Shown: piece by piece, positions 1 through 9,395 of the stretch
How positions within the stretch are numbered: position 1 is the stretch's first letter
Layout of the letters: every line of letters begins with the position of its first letter
From: Kibdelosporangium sp040675465
Lineage (GTDB): Bacteria; Actinomycetota; Actinomycetes; Mycobacteriales; Pseudonocardiaceae
Assembly: GCF_040675465.1 (NCBI RefSeq)
Contig: NZ_JBFAPA010000004.1
Location: 372,001-436,000 of the forward strand
Length of the DNA stretch: 64,000 nt
Direction of reading: 5' to 3'
Made by a program: the position numbers and the translations under genes
The notes under the pieces: model-generated
What the model saw: only the letters and a program-made list of their open reading frames with translations
The model's database searches: none
Told to the model about the DNA's origin: nothing

Positions 1-562
1 AAGCGCCGTACAGGGTCGCCACGATCACGCCGAGCAGCACCTGGCCGTCGCGGAGCACCTGGCGGGCTTCGTCCTTGGTGACGCCGAACCCTGGATTCGA
101 CCGCGTCAACGTCGTGGTCACGCCGTCGCCCAGCGCCGATACGGCTCGCCTGAACTGTTTCCCGGCACCGCGGAGAATGTCCATTGTGGTCGGCCGGGTC
201 ATCTTGCCGGGCAGGCCGGTGACGGCATCCCAGGCACGCTGTCCGAGCCGGAGCCACAGATCCAGCGCACCGACGGTCAACGCCCCGGCCAGCAGATACA
301 GCGGCAGCCGGTCGGTCGTGGGCTCGTCGGTGTACACCAGGTAGCCGATGCCCGCGCCGAGGATCATGCCCGGCCACAGCCGCGGCCAGGTCAGCAGCAC
401 ACCGACCCCGCCGCCGACGAACACCAACGTGCCGTCCTCGGGCTGCAGCGAATCCGGGATGAACAACGTCCCCACGGCGGCCACCACGCCCGCCAGGATG
501 GTCAGCCACACGCGCGGCCGGACTCCTCGTGCCGCCAGGACCCACCTGCGGAGCCGGTCCAT
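1..562 (-). CDS. Hypothetical membrane protein (C-terminus outside window)
   Basis: Reading the minus strand from an ATG at 562 gives an open frame of 187 codons that runs off the window edge without a stop. A strong ribosome site (GAGGGGTGA) sits directly before the ATG. The product has an arginine-rich N-terminus (MDRLRRWVLAARG) followed by three hydrophobic stretches at about residues 18-38, 45-72 and 80-98, then a charged, probably cytoplasmic part. I do not recognise the family. It is transcribed away from the LuxR gene that follows, with about 227 bases between them in which I see no further gene. Confidence 0.7.
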   Translation of the reverse strand, partial: MDRLRRWVLAARGVRPRVWLTILAGVVAAVGTLFIPDSLQPEDGTLVFVGGGVGVLLTWPRLWPGMILGAGIGYLVYTDEPTTDRLPLYLLAGALTVGALDLWLRLGQRAWDAVTGLPGKMTRPTTMDILRGAGKQFRRAVSALGDGVTTTLTRSNPGFGVTKDEARQVLRDGQVLLGVIVATLYGA

Positions 563-789
563 TCACCCCTCGCCCAGGTCGGATGTCGAGACGAACCACA
601 GGTGGATCGAGGTGACCACGCGGACCGTTACCGCTGAGCGGCGAAAACGGGACCAGAGATCCCATCGGCGCGCTGACAGGCAAACCCGGCATCTGGGTGT
701 GTTTTCCTACCCTGGTGTCATCCCGTAACCATGTTGCCCGGCCGGCCGACAGTGTGGTGCTGCGACGGTGTCACGGGAAGGGCCGGCGG

Positions 790-3591
790 GTGGGCAGCTT
801 GATCGAGCGCGAGTCGGAGATCCATGTTCTGAAGAGGTCGTTGACGCGACTGGGAACGGGTCGAGGTGGTCTGGTCGTTTTGGACGCGGGCGCCGGACTG
901 GGCAAGACTGCCTTGCTCCGGCAGGCCCGTGACCTCGCGGTGGCCGACGGCTTCGGCGTGTTGTCCGCGCGCGGTGCCGAACTGGAGCGGGAGTTCACGT
1001 TCGGTGTCGTGCGGCAGCTCCTCGAGCCCGCGGTACCCCGCGATGCCGACGCCCGGGCAGCGCTGTTCACTGGTGCCGCGCAGGCCACCGAAGGTCTCTT
1101 CACGACCGTCCAGTCCGCTGCGCCCGGGGCGATGTACGCGTTGCTCAACGGCCTGTACTGGCTGCTGGTGAACCTGGCGGAGCGCTCCCCGCTGGTGCTG
1201 CTCGTGGACGACGCACAGTGGAGCGACTCGCCTTCGTTGCAGTTCCTGGGTTTCCTCGCGCGCAGGCTGGACTCGGTGGCGGTGGTGGTGATCATCGCGA
1301 CCCGCTCCGCCGAGCACGACGACGACGGCCTGCTTGAAGACATCCTCGCCGCGGACGAGCTCACGTTGCTGCGATTGAAAAGCCTGAGCGAACCGGCCGT
1401 GGCCACCTTGGTACGCCGGGAAATGGGATCGGACGCGGATGAGGAGTTCTGCGCGGCCTGCCACACGGTCACGACCGGGAATCCGCTGTTCGTCCGGGAA
1501 CTGCTGCGGGTGCTGGTCGCCGCGAACGTGCGTGCCGATCTGACCGGGATGTCGGCGGTGCAGTCGGCCGGCCCGGAGGCGGTGCACTGGTACGTGGCGG
1601 CCCGGCTGCGTCGTCAACCGCCGGATGTGCGCAGCGTGGCGCGAGCGGTCGCCGTGCTGGGCGACGACACGCCGCTGCCCTTGGTGGCCGCGCAGGCCGG
1701 GCTCGAGTTGCCGATAGCGACGCGGGCAGCGGAACGGCTCAAGCGGTACGGGATCTTCGATCGGGTGGATCCCCCGGCATACGTGCACGCGATCGTGCGT
1801 GATGTCGCCTTCTCGTCGGTGCCGCCCGCGGACCGCAGCGCCGAACACGAACGCGCCGCCTCGGTGCTGCGGCAGGCGGGTGCGTGCGTCACCCAGGTGG
1901 CCTCACACCTGCTGAGAGTCGCCCCGAACGGGGTCGCCGAGCGAGTCGATGTGCTGATCGCCGCGGCGATGGACGCGATGCGCCGAGGATCGCCGGAAGG
2001 CGCGTCGGTGTTCCTCGCGCGGGCCCGGGCCGAGCCTCCCGTCGCCGCGCTGCGCGCCGAGATCAGCCGTCAGCTGGGCAACTGCCAGGCGCATCACCTG
2101 GCCATCGCCGACGCCGAGGTCCACTTACGGGAAGCGCTCACCCTGGCGGACAACCCGCGGCAGCGCGCGTTGTGCGCGTACAGCCTGGCCCGGTTCCGCA
2201 ACGCCTGCGGTGAACCCGGGGAGGCCGTGCCGTTGCTCATCAGCGCCGTCGACGACCTCGATGAGCTGGGCGATCCCGCGAACCTGCCGCAGATCCTGGA
2301 GTTCGAGGCCGAGCTGATCGGCATCGCCCGCTGTGACCTGTCCAGCCGCGCGGAACTGCTGCGCCGTATCGACTCCTTCGCTCGAAGACCCGGCCGGTCG
2401 GACGCAGTGCTGGAATCACAGCGAGCGGTGGACGCCGTGTTCACCGGCAGACCGATGGCCGAGGCGCTCTCCGCGGCACGCTCGGCCCTGGCGGGTGACG
2501 CGCTCACGCCGGAACGAACCGGGCTGTGGGCGGCGGTCAACACCTTGATGATGGCCGACCAGCTGGACGAGGCCGAGCGGCGGATGCACCGGGCGCTGGA
2601 CACCGCCGTCCACCGTGGACTGTTGTTCCCGATGGGCATCATCCGCGGCTACCTGGCCAGGATCGCGTGGCTTCGCGGCGATCTGGCGCAGGCGGCCGAA
2701 CACGTCGAGCTGGGCACAGCTGCGGTGCCGAAGCCGAACATCGGGCTGCCGTTGCTGGACGCGACCTCGGTGCGGTTGCTGATCGAGGACGACCGGCTCG
2801 CGGAAGCCGACGCGGTGGTGGAATCCGGTGTGCTGTCCGGAGATCGGCTGCCGCACGCATCGGTTCACCTGTGGCTGCTGGGTGCACGGGCACGGCTTCG
2901 GATCGCCCAGGGCAACTACCGTGCGGCCGTCGCGGACGCCGTCGCCTGTGGACGGTTCTGCGAGCAGCTGGGCACCACGCTGATGTGGGATGTGCCGTGG
3001 CGGTTGTACGCGGCCGACGCGCATTTCCTTGCCGGACACCATGAACAAGCGACCTGCCTGGCCGACGAACAACTGCGGCTGGCGCGAGACCTCGCTGTGC
3101 CCCGGCACATCGCCGTCGCGTTGCGCACCGCGGCCCGGTTCGCCGACATCACGGACGCTCACCAACACCTGAAGGAGGCGGTGGATCTGTTGCGTGACGG
3201 ACCCGCGCGCCTGGAACTCGCCCGGACGCTGTCCGACCTCGGGGAGCTGCTGATGCGCGACGGCGACCGGCGCGCCGCGCGGGACACGATCCGGCAGGCC
3301 GCCGAACTGGCGCTGGAATGTCACGCGCCCGCGATGGCCGAGCGGTTGAACGCCAGTCTGACCGCCGGTGGCGGGCGCCCGTCGCGACTGAGCGTGTCCG
3401 GTGTGCACGCGTTGACGCCGTCGGAACGCCGGGTGGCCCGGCTGGTCGCCGACGCGCTGACCAACCGGCAGATCGCCGAGCGCCTGTTCGTCACCGAGAA
3501 GACCGTGGAAGCTCATCTGAGCCGCACGTTCCGCAAGCTCGGCGTTCGCTCCCGCACCCAGCTGACCAGCAAATACGCGGGTTTGGTGTAG
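790..3591 (+). CDS. LuxR-family transcriptional regulator, large ATP-binding (LAL) type
   Basis: This 933-residue protein has LAL (MalT-like) architecture: an N-terminal NTPase with Walker A GAGLGKT at residues 34-40 and Walker B VLLVDDAQW near residue 138, a long helical TPR-like middle, and a C-terminal LuxR helix-turn-helix at about 875-930 (LTPSERRVARLV, then NRQIAERLFVTEKTVEAHLS). Family members are ATP- and ligand-dependent activators of catabolic or secondary-metabolic genes. I chose GTG 790 because GGGAAGG lies just upstream and the frame beyond it (from ATG 697) has no recognisable LAL sequence. A TTA codon lies at 2125-2127. The phospholipase-like gene starts 46 bases downstream on the same strand and is a plausible target. 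Confidence 0.88.
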   Translation: MGSLIERESEIHVLKRSLTRLGTGRGGLVVLDAGAGLGKTALLRQARDLAVADGFGVLSARGAELEREFTFGVVRQLLEPAVPRDADARAALFTGAAQATEGLFTTVQSAAPGAMYALLNGLYWLLVNLAERSPLVLLVDDAQWSDSPSLQFLGFLARRLDSVAVVVIIATRSAEHDDDGLLEDILAADELTLLRLKSLSEPAVATLVRREMGSDADEEFCAACHTVTTGNPLFVRELLRVLVAANVRADLTGMSAVQSAGPEAVHWYVAARLRRQPPDVRSVARAVAVLGDDTPLPLVAAQAGLELPIATRAAERLKRYGIFDRVDPPAYVHAIVRDVAFSSVPPADRSAEHERAASVLRQAGACVTQVASHLLRVAPNGVAERVDVLIAAAMDAMRRGSPEGASVFLARARAEPPVAALRAEISRQLGNCQAHHLAIADAEVHLREALTLADNPRQRALCAYSLARFRNACGEPGEAVPLLISAVDDLDELGDPANLPQILEFEAELIGIARCDLSSRAELLRRIDSFARRPGRSDAVLESQRAVDAVFTGRPMAEALSAARSALAGDALTPERTGLWAAVNTLMMADQLDEAERRMHRALDTAVHRGLLFPMGIIRGYLARIAWLRGDLAQAAEHVELGTAAVPKPNIGLPLLDATSVRLLIEDDRLAEADAVVESGVLSGDRLPHASVHLWLLGARARLRIAQGNYRAAVADAVACGRFCEQLGTTLMWDVPWRLYAADAHFLAGHHEQATCLADEQLRLARDLAVPRHIAVALRTAARFADITDAHQHLKEAVDLLRDGPARLELARTLSDLGELLMRDGDRRAARDTIRQAAELALECHAPAMAERLNASLTAGGGRPSRLSVSGVHALTPSERRVARLVADALTNRQIAERLFVTEKTVEAHLSRTFRKLGVRSRTQLTSKYAGLV

Positions 3592-3637
3592 GGATTTCCC
3601 GGATGGATCGGGGCTGGGGCGTTCATAGCCTCGCCGT

Positions 3638-5989
3638 ATGAGTGAACAACCACAGGGAACACCGAAGCAGCCGTTGTCCTGCGTCAGCGCGGCGGCGGAC
3701 GGATCGGTATGGGGCATCGACAAGAGCGGAACCGTTCTGCAGTACCTGAGCGAGTCGGGAACGTGGCGGGCGCTGCCCAACGCGCCGCAGCTCGTGCAGC
3801 TGAACGCGGGCAGCGCCAAGGACATCTGGGGCCTGGACAATGGCGGCGCGATCCTGCGCTACACCGGCGCCGAGCAGCCGTGGCAACCCGTTGCCGGCAC
3901 CCTGACCAACGTCAGTGTCGGCGCCGACGGGACGGTGTGGGGCGTCAACCGCGCCGGGACGATCTTCCGGTATGTCGGCGGATCGCCGGTGTGGGAGGCG
4001 ATTCCCGGTCAGCTGACGCAGATTTCCGTGGGCAGCGCGACGAACGTCTGGGGCGTCAACAAGGCCAGGAACATCTACCGGTATGTCGGCGGGAGCCAGG
4101 TCTGGGAGCAGGTACCCGGCCAGCTGTCGCAGGTGGTCGTGGGCGGTGACGGCGCGGTCTGGGGAATCTCGCACGACGGCAAGGTGTGCGTGTACACCGA
4201 GGCGCCCAACTACTGGTACGAGACCGCGGCCGCCGCGCACGACCTGTCCGTGGGAGATCCCGCCAACGCCTGGGCGATCCTGCCGGACCAGACCGCCGTC
4301 AACCTCGTCGGCTTCGCGGGCGAGGAAGGACACCACGGCCCCGCGGCCAATGCGCACCTGCTGCGCTGGGACGCCGAGGACGTCTTCGACGAGCGGCAGA
4401 GCACCCACCTCTGGATCGTCAACCACGCGGCCGCCCTGGCCAAACAGGACCCCGACGTCGGCAAGCTGATCTACGACCTCGTTCAGCCCGGCAAGGGCCG
4501 CGTCGGTGACGACGGCTTCCACGACAACTTCTGCCAGGGCCTGTACGACGCCGACTGGAAAGCCCCGTACAACGACCCGGTCGTGTTCGGGCTGACCAAC
4601 TCCTACAAGAGCCACTTCTACGACCCGGCCGACGGAACCAACTGGATGGGCGAGACCGACCCGACCGCGTTGACCAGAGGACGGGAGTTCTTCCGCCAGG
4701 CCAGGCAGGCCTACCGCAACGGCGACATGAAGAACGCGGGCTACAACCTCGGCCTGTCGCTGCACTACCTGACCGATCTGACCCAGCCCATGCACGCGGC
4801 GAACTTCACCTGGCTGAGTTCCATCGAATGGGGCTACCACACCGGTTTCGAGTCCTACGTCATGTCGATCCAGGACCGGACTGTCCTCCCGGACCGCTAC
4901 GAGCCCAGCGGGCTCGGCCTGATCCCGGACAACTACCTCAAGGCCGCGGCGACGAAATCGAAGCAGTACATCGACAGCATCTGCAAGCCGCAGTGGACGC
5001 TGACCTACAAGACGATCCCGGACCAGGTGTGGCAGGACGCGGTCCGGCCGGTGGTGCTCGAACACCTGCTGCCCGATGCCATCCGGATCGCCTCGCAGTA
5101 CCTCGTCGCGTGGATGCGCTCGGCTACCCAGTCCGACACCGGCCCGAGGCTCCGCGTGTTCCACCGCGGCTACGAGGAGAGCCAGGAGATCTGGTGCAGC
5201 GTCTACACCGAGCCGACCTGGGAGCTGGACCAGCGGACCAACGCGTTCCCCGCGATGACCAGCCTGTCGTCCGTCACGTTCAACGGGCAGCTCTACTGCT
5301 TCATGCAGGCCGGTGGCCAGCTGTCGATGGCGAAGATCGGCAAGGACGGGCGGGCGGTCAGCAACGTCACCGTGCCCAGGACCGGCGCGTCCGAAAGCCC
5401 GTCCGCGGTGGTGTTCAACAACCGGCTCTACTGCTTCCACCAAGGCCACGGCCTCAGCGGTGAGCTCTGGTACAACACCTTCGACGGAACCAACTGGTCC
5501 GGGGACACGATGGTTCCCCGGACCGGTATGTCGGCCAGCCCGTCGGCGGTCGTGTTCAACAACCGCCTGTACTGCTTCCACCAGGGTTACGGGAAAAGCG
5601 GCGAGCTGTGGTTCAACACGTTCGACGGCCGGAACTGGTCCGGAGATGTGCGTGTTCCCGGAACCGGTACGTCCGAGGGGCCGTCGGCGGTCGTGTACAA
5701 CGGGCGGATCTATTGCTTCCATCAGGGTTATGCCGAGAACGGTGAGCTTTGGTACAACGCGTTCGACGGCGCCAACTGGACTGGCGACACGCGAGTGCAG
5801 CGAACGCTGATGTCCGCGAACCCGTCGGCGGTCGTGCACAAGGACCGGCTCTACTGCTTCCACCAAGGCTACGAACGCAACGGCCAGCTCTGGTACAACA
5901 CGTTCGACGGTCACAATTGGTCGGGTGACCAGCAAATGCACGGGGTGAGCATTTCCGCCTCGCCGAGTGCCACGGTCGCCGACTTCTGA
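3638..5989 (+). CDS. Tectonin propeller / zinc-dependent phospholipase C / lectin-repeat fusion
   Basis: The 783-residue protein has three parts. Residues 15-215 hold about five tectonin-like repeats (pattern VWGVNxAGxIFRYVGG...W). Residues 235-490 resemble the Bacillus cereus-type zinc phospholipase C fold: candidate metal ligands are H257, H263, H326 (SHFYDP), H376 and D380 with H386 (LHYLTDLTQPMH), and H401 with E405 (HTGFESYV). Residues 505-783 carry five repeats of about 48 residues containing LYCFHQG and LWYNTFDG, like PLL-type lectin propellers. There is no signal peptide or twin-arginine motif. Known zinc PLCs hydrolyse phospholipids; the flanking propellers suggest carbohydrate or membrane targeting (inference). 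A hairpin terminator follows. The export route, if any, is unclear. Confidence 0.8.
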   Translation: MSEQPQGTPKQPLSCVSAAADGSVWGIDKSGTVLQYLSESGTWRALPNAPQLVQLNAGSAKDIWGLDNGGAILRYTGAEQPWQPVAGTLTNVSVGADGTVWGVNRAGTIFRYVGGSPVWEAIPGQLTQISVGSATNVWGVNKARNIYRYVGGSQVWEQVPGQLSQVVVGGDGAVWGISHDGKVCVYTEAPNYWYETAAAAHDLSVGDPANAWAILPDQTAVNLVGFAGEEGHHGPAANAHLLRWDAEDVFDERQSTHLWIVNHAAALAKQDPDVGKLIYDLVQPGKGRVGDDGFHDNFCQGLYDADWKAPYNDPVVFGLTNSYKSHFYDPADGTNWMGETDPTALTRGREFFRQARQAYRNGDMKNAGYNLGLSLHYLTDLTQPMHAANFTWLSSIEWGYHTGFESYVMSIQDRTVLPDRYEPSGLGLIPDNYLKAAATKSKQYIDSICKPQWTLTYKTIPDQVWQDAVRPVVLEHLLPDAIRIASQYLVAWMRSATQSDTGPRLRVFHRGYEESQEIWCSVYTEPTWELDQRTNAFPAMTSLSSVTFNGQLYCFMQAGGQLSMAKIGKDGRAVSNVTVPRTGASESPSAVVFNNRLYCFHQGHGLSGELWYNTFDGTNWSGDTMVPRTGMSASPSAVVFNNRLYCFHQGYGKSGELWFNTFDGRNWSGDVRVPGTGTSEGPSAVVYNGRIYCFHQGYAENGELWYNAFDGANWTGDTRVQRTLMSANPSAVVHKDRLYCFHQGYERNGQLWYNTFDGHNWSGDQQMHGVSISASPSATVADF

Positions 5990-6004
5990 GCAGGATCAGC
6001 TGAC

Positions 6005-6035
6005 CACGCCGGACGGCTCCGTGTCGTCCGGCGTG
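6005..6035 (+). terminator. Hairpin terminator after the phospholipase gene
   Basis: CACGCCGGACG at 6005-6015 pairs perfectly with CGTCCGGCGTG at 6025-6035 across a 9-base loop. It lies 15 bases past the stop of the upstream gene. The run of T is short, as is usual in actinomycetes. Confidence 0.7.
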
Positions 6036-6136
6036 TCTGTCCGCCCGTCGCTCGGCGCCAGCGGCCGTCGGGCTGCCGACCACGCGGGATAGTGCGTTTA
6101 GGAGCGCCGCTCCGATTGTGCCTTCTAGGACGTGAC

Positions 6137-6170
6137 CGGAGACGGCGACACCCCCACGTCGCCGTCTCCG
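6137..6170. terminator. Hairpin between convergent genes
   Basis: CGGAGACGGCGAC (6137-6149) and GTCGCCGTCTCCG (6158-6170) form a perfect 13-bp stem with an 8-base loop. It sits between the convergent phospholipase and ECF sigma genes and can serve either strand, most likely the minus-strand sigma gene ending at 6229. Similar sequences CCTTCTAGGAC and CCTTCTAAGAC flank it. Confidence 0.6.
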
Positions 6171-6228
6171 TCAGCCCCGGCCCTTCTAAGACACCGCCGA
6201 CGGCTCGCGCGTTGCATTCGTGCGCGAC

Positions 6229-7182
6229 CTAAATCCGTTCGGGGAGGCCGAACATCGGGAACAGGGTGGGGTCGAAGAACGCCACCGAGTGGGTGACACC
6301 GGCCGAACTCAGCGTCAACGCCTCGAGCTTGAACGCGTGGTGCCTGCCGTCCTCGCCGCGGAGGTAGCTGGCGAACCCGGGCTGGGCGTTGAGGGTGATC
6401 GGGATCAGGCGGAGGTCACCGGGGGCCGCGGCCGGGCACCAGTTGGCGGCCAGCCGGCCGATGGCTTCGCCGCCGAGGTACCAGTCGCCGAACGGCGGCA
6501 TCTCGGCGATCGCGTCATCGGTGAACAGCGCGACGATCGCGGGGATGTCGTGGTCTTCGAAGGCTTTGGCGTAGCGGTCGAGCAGCGCGCGCTGCTCGGA
6601 CTCGGTCGGTTCGGTCATCGCGTCGCGGTCCGGTGCGACATCCGACAGCTGGGTGCGGGCGCGTTGCAGGGCGCTGTTCACCGCGGTGGTGGTCGTGCCG
6701 AGGATGTCGGCGACCTCGGTGGCGCGCCACTGCATGACGTCACGCAGGATCAGTACCGCGCGTTGTTTGGGCGGGAGGTACTGCAGGGCCGCGATCAGCG
6801 CGAGGCGGATGCTTTCCCGTGAGCACACCGCGGCGTCGGTCTCCGGGAACGGCTCCAGCCACAGGACCTCTTCGCGGACCATCGGCGGGGTGGCGGGGTC
6901 GCTGCGTTCCTCGCCGAGGCCCACCGGCAGCGGCCGGCGCCCCCGGCTGTCCAGCGCGGTCAGGCAGGCGTTGGTGGCGATCCGGTACAGCCAGGTCCGC
7001 AGCGACGAGCGGCCCTCGAACCGGGAGTACGCCCGCCACGCGTTCAGGTAGGTCTCCTGCACCAGGTCCTCGGCTTCGTGCAGCGAGCCCAGCATCCGGT
7101 AGCAGTGCGCGAGCAGCTCCGGCCGCAACGGGTCGAGCTTCTCCCGGAAGTCCTGGTCGACGGCTGCTGCCCTGGTCACCAT
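6229..7182 (-). CDS. ECF sigma factor with C-terminal SnoaL-like domain
   Basis: 317 residues. The N-terminal part contains sigma region 2 (LLAHCYRMLGSLHEAEDLVQETYLNAWRAY) and region 4 (LQYLPPKQRAVLILRDVMQWRATEVADILGTTTTAVNSALQRAR). From about residue 195 a SnoaL/NTF2-like domain follows (LLDRYAKAFEDHDIPAIVALFTDDAIAEMPP). This layout matches the SigG/TIGR02960-like ECF group, where the extension takes the place of an anti-sigma factor. The ATG at 7182 follows GAGAGGATC. It is divergent from the DUF899 gene with 134 bases between; CTGTCA followed by GTACA occurs twice there (7208 and 7277), so shared regulation is possible. Confidence 0.85.
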   Translation of the reverse strand: MVTRAAAVDQDFREKLDPLRPELLAHCYRMLGSLHEAEDLVQETYLNAWRAYSRFEGRSSLRTWLYRIATNACLTALDSRGRRPLPVGLGEERSDPATPPMVREEVLWLEPFPETDAAVCSRESIRLALIAALQYLPPKQRAVLILRDVMQWRATEVADILGTTTTAVNSALQRARTQLSDVAPDRDAMTEPTESEQRALLDRYAKAFEDHDIPAIVALFTDDAIAEMPPFGDWYLGGEAIGRLAANWCPAAAPGDLRLIPITLNAQPGFASYLRGEDGRHHAFKLEALTLSSAGVTHSVAFFDPTLFPMFGLPERI

Positions 7183-7316
7183 CCCGATCCTCTCCGTGCG
7201 TCTGCCGCTGTCACTAGTACAGACCAGGTCCGCCGGGAAAACTCATCGCCGGACCGGTGACTTTCCGCCGCGGGCGCTGTCAGTACATCCGAGAAGACCC
7301 GAGAACGGAGGATCCG

Positions 7317-8042
7317 GTGACCAACACACTGCCCCCAGTGGTGTCCCGCGAGGACTGGCTCACTGCCCGGAAAACCTTGCTGGCCAAGGAAAAGGCCGCC
7401 ACGAAGGTGCGTGACGCGCTGAACGCGGAGCGGCGCAGGCTGCCCATGGTCAAGGTGGACAAGGAGTACCTGTTCACCGGCCCGGACGGCAAGCGCACCC
7501 TGGCGGAGATCTTCGAGGGCCGCAGCCAGCTCTATGTGCACCACTTCATGTGGCTGGACGACCAGGACCGCGGCTGCCCCAGCTGCACCGCCGCGGCGGA
7601 CCAGCACTTCACCCCACAGATCCTGGCCGAGCTGCACAAGCGTGACGTCACGTTCGTGGCCATCGCCCGCGCGCCCTACGCCAAGATCGAGGCCTACAGC
7701 GAGGGCCGCGGCTGGCAGTTCCCCTTCTACTCATCCGACGGCACGGACTTCAACTACGACTTCCACGCCACCCTGGACGAGTCGAAGGCGCCGGTCGAGT
7801 TCAACTACAAGTCCAAGGACGAGCTGCTCGCCCAGGGCTTCAAGGAGACCGATCTGCGCGGCGACTGGCCGGTCAACTCCGTGTTCCTGCGGGACGGCGA
7901 CTCCGTGTTCCACACCTACAGCGCGTTCGCGCGGGGCCTGGACCACAACGTGACCATCTACAACTTCCTCGACCTCACCCCCTACGGGCGGCAGGAAGGC
8001 TGGGAGGACTCGCCGGAGGGCTGGCCGAAGCTGTTCCGCTGA
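7317..8042 (+). CDS. DUF899 thioredoxin-like family protein
   Basis: 241 residues from a GTG at 7317, chosen because GGAG lies seven bases upstream and the family begins close to VSREDWLTARKTLLAKEK. The sequence shows DUF899 hallmarks: E-K-x-x-T-x-x-R-D near the start, YVHHFMWLDDQDRGCPSCTAAAD with a CPSC pair (C87, C90), and the C-terminal HTYSAFARGLDHNVTIYNFLDLTPYGRQEGW. The family is thioredoxin-like and largely uncharacterised. Genes of this type often lie next to ECF sigma factors or SRPBCC proteins, as here. A redox role is inferred from the CxxC only. Confidence 0.82.
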   Translation: MTNTLPPVVSREDWLTARKTLLAKEKAATKVRDALNAERRRLPMVKVDKEYLFTGPDGKRTLAEIFEGRSQLYVHHFMWLDDQDRGCPSCTAAADQHFTPQILAELHKRDVTFVAIARAPYAKIEAYSEGRGWQFPFYSSDGTDFNYDFHATLDESKAPVEFNYKSKDELLAQGFKETDLRGDWPVNSVFLRDGDSVFHTYSAFARGLDHNVTIYNFLDLTPYGRQEGWEDSPEGWPKLFR

Positions 8043-8114
8043 CGGTTTCGATGACCTTGCCGGCCCCGGTCGGTACGGTGAGACCCGCCGAAATGCTGAC
8101 GATGGGGGCGGGCT

Positions 8115-9395
8115 GTGACGGTTGCCGAGACACATCGAGCGATCGACGCCGTGTGGCGGATCGAGTCGGCCCGGGTGATCGCCGGGCTGGCCCGGATCGT
8201 GCGCGATGTCGGGCGCGCGGAGGAGCTGGCGCAGGACGCGCTGGTGGCCGCGCTCGAGCAGTGGCCGAAGGAAGGTGTGCCCAAGAACCCCGGTGCCTGG
8301 CTGATGGCCACGGCCAAGCACCGGGCGATCGACCACGTGCGCCGCGAGCAGGTGCTGGCCCGCAAGGTCCAGGAGCTCGGGCACGAGATCGAGACCGGCG
8401 GCGCCAACCCCGAGCCGGACATCGACGCGGCGCTGGACGACGACATCGGCGACGACGTGCTGCGCCTGGTGTTCACCGCGTGCCACCCGGTGCTGTCCAC
8501 CGAGGCGCGGGTGGCGTTGACCCTGCGCATGCTGGGTGGCTTGTCCACCAAGGAGATCGCGCGCGCCTACCTGGTCACCGAGTCGACCATCCAGCAGCGG
8601 ATCGTGCGCGCGAAGCGCACGCTGGCCGACGCCAAGGTCCCGTTCGAGGTGCCCGCCGCCGACGAACGCCCGCAGCGGCTGTCGTCGGTACTCGAAGTGA
8701 TCTACCTGATCTTCAACGAGGGCTACTCGGCCACGGCGGGCGACGACTGGATGCGCCCCACCCTGTGCGAGGAGGCGCTGCGGCTCGGGCGCGTGCTGGC
8801 CGGGCTGGCGCCGAAGGAACCCGAGGTGCACGGCTTGGTGGCGTTGCTGGAGATCCAGGCGTCCCGGTCGCAGGCGCGCACCGACGAGCAGGGCGAGCCG
8901 ATCCTGTTGCTGGACCAGGACCGTTCCCGCTGGGACCAGGTGCTCATCCGCCGTGGCCTGGCCGCGCTGGAGGAAGCGCACCGGTTGACCGACGAGCCCG
9001 GCCCGTACCACATCCAGGCCGCCATCGCCGCGTGTCACGCCTCGGCGCAGAAGCCCGAAGACACCGACTGGAACGCCATCGCCCAGCTGTATGCCGCGCT
9101 GGCCGAGATCGTCGCCTCACCGATCGTGGAGCTCAACCGCGCGGTGGCGTTGTCCATGGCCGACAGTCCCGCAGCGGGACTGCGGATCGTCGACGGGCTG
9201 CGCGACGAGCCCGCGCTCAAGTCCTACCACCTGCTGCCCAGCGTGCGTGGCGACCTGCTGGCCAAGCTCGGCCGGTTCGCCGAGGCGGCCGAGGAGTTCG
9301 AGCGGGCGGCCGGGATGACCGGCAACGCTCGTGAGCAAGCCCTGCTGACCGAACGCGCAGCCGCCTGCGCCCGTGGAGAGGCACCGAAGCGATGA
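8115..9395 (+). CDS. ECF sigma factor, ECF42-like with TPR-like C-terminus
   Basis: 426 residues from GTG 8115. It has sigma region 2 (VGRAEELAQDALVAALEQWP) and region 4 (LRMLGGLSTKEIARAYLVTESTIQQRIVRAKRTL), then a long helical extension containing VIYLIFNEGYSATAG and a C-terminal TPR-like segment (GRFAEAAEEFERA). This is the ECF42 layout, in which the extension is needed for activity. Unlike most ECF42 genes it is not next to a DGPF/YCII gene; instead it overlaps a GyrI-like gene by four bases (ATGA), which suggests translational coupling. Confidence 0.87.
   Translation: MTVAETHRAIDAVWRIESARVIAGLARIVRDVGRAEELAQDALVAALEQWPKEGVPKNPGAWLMATAKHRAIDHVRREQVLARKVQELGHEIETGGANPEPDIDAALDDDIGDDVLRLVFTACHPVLSTEARVALTLRMLGGLSTKEIARAYLVTESTIQQRIVRAKRTLADAKVPFEVPAADERPQRLSSVLEVIYLIFNEGYSATAGDDWMRPTLCEEALRLGRVLAGLAPKEPEVHGLVALLEIQASRSQARTDEQGEPILLLDQDRSRWDQVLIRRGLAALEEAHRLTDEPGPYHIQAAIAACHASAQKPEDTDWNAIAQLYAALAEIVASPIVELNRAVALSMADSPAAGLRIVDGLRDEPALKSYHLLPSVRGDLLAKLGRFAEAAEEFERAAGMTGNAREQALLTERAAACARGEAPKR

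Noticed and set aside
697..789. LuxR start at ATG 697
   Set aside because: The 31 extra codons do not resemble LAL proteins, and GTG 790 has a good ribosome site.
3623..5941. Open frame of 772 codons antisense to the phospholipase gene
   Set aside because: It is a Val/Arg-rich mirror of a GC-rich gene, with no ribosome site or recognisable domain, while the plus strand has clear repeats and zinc-site motifs.
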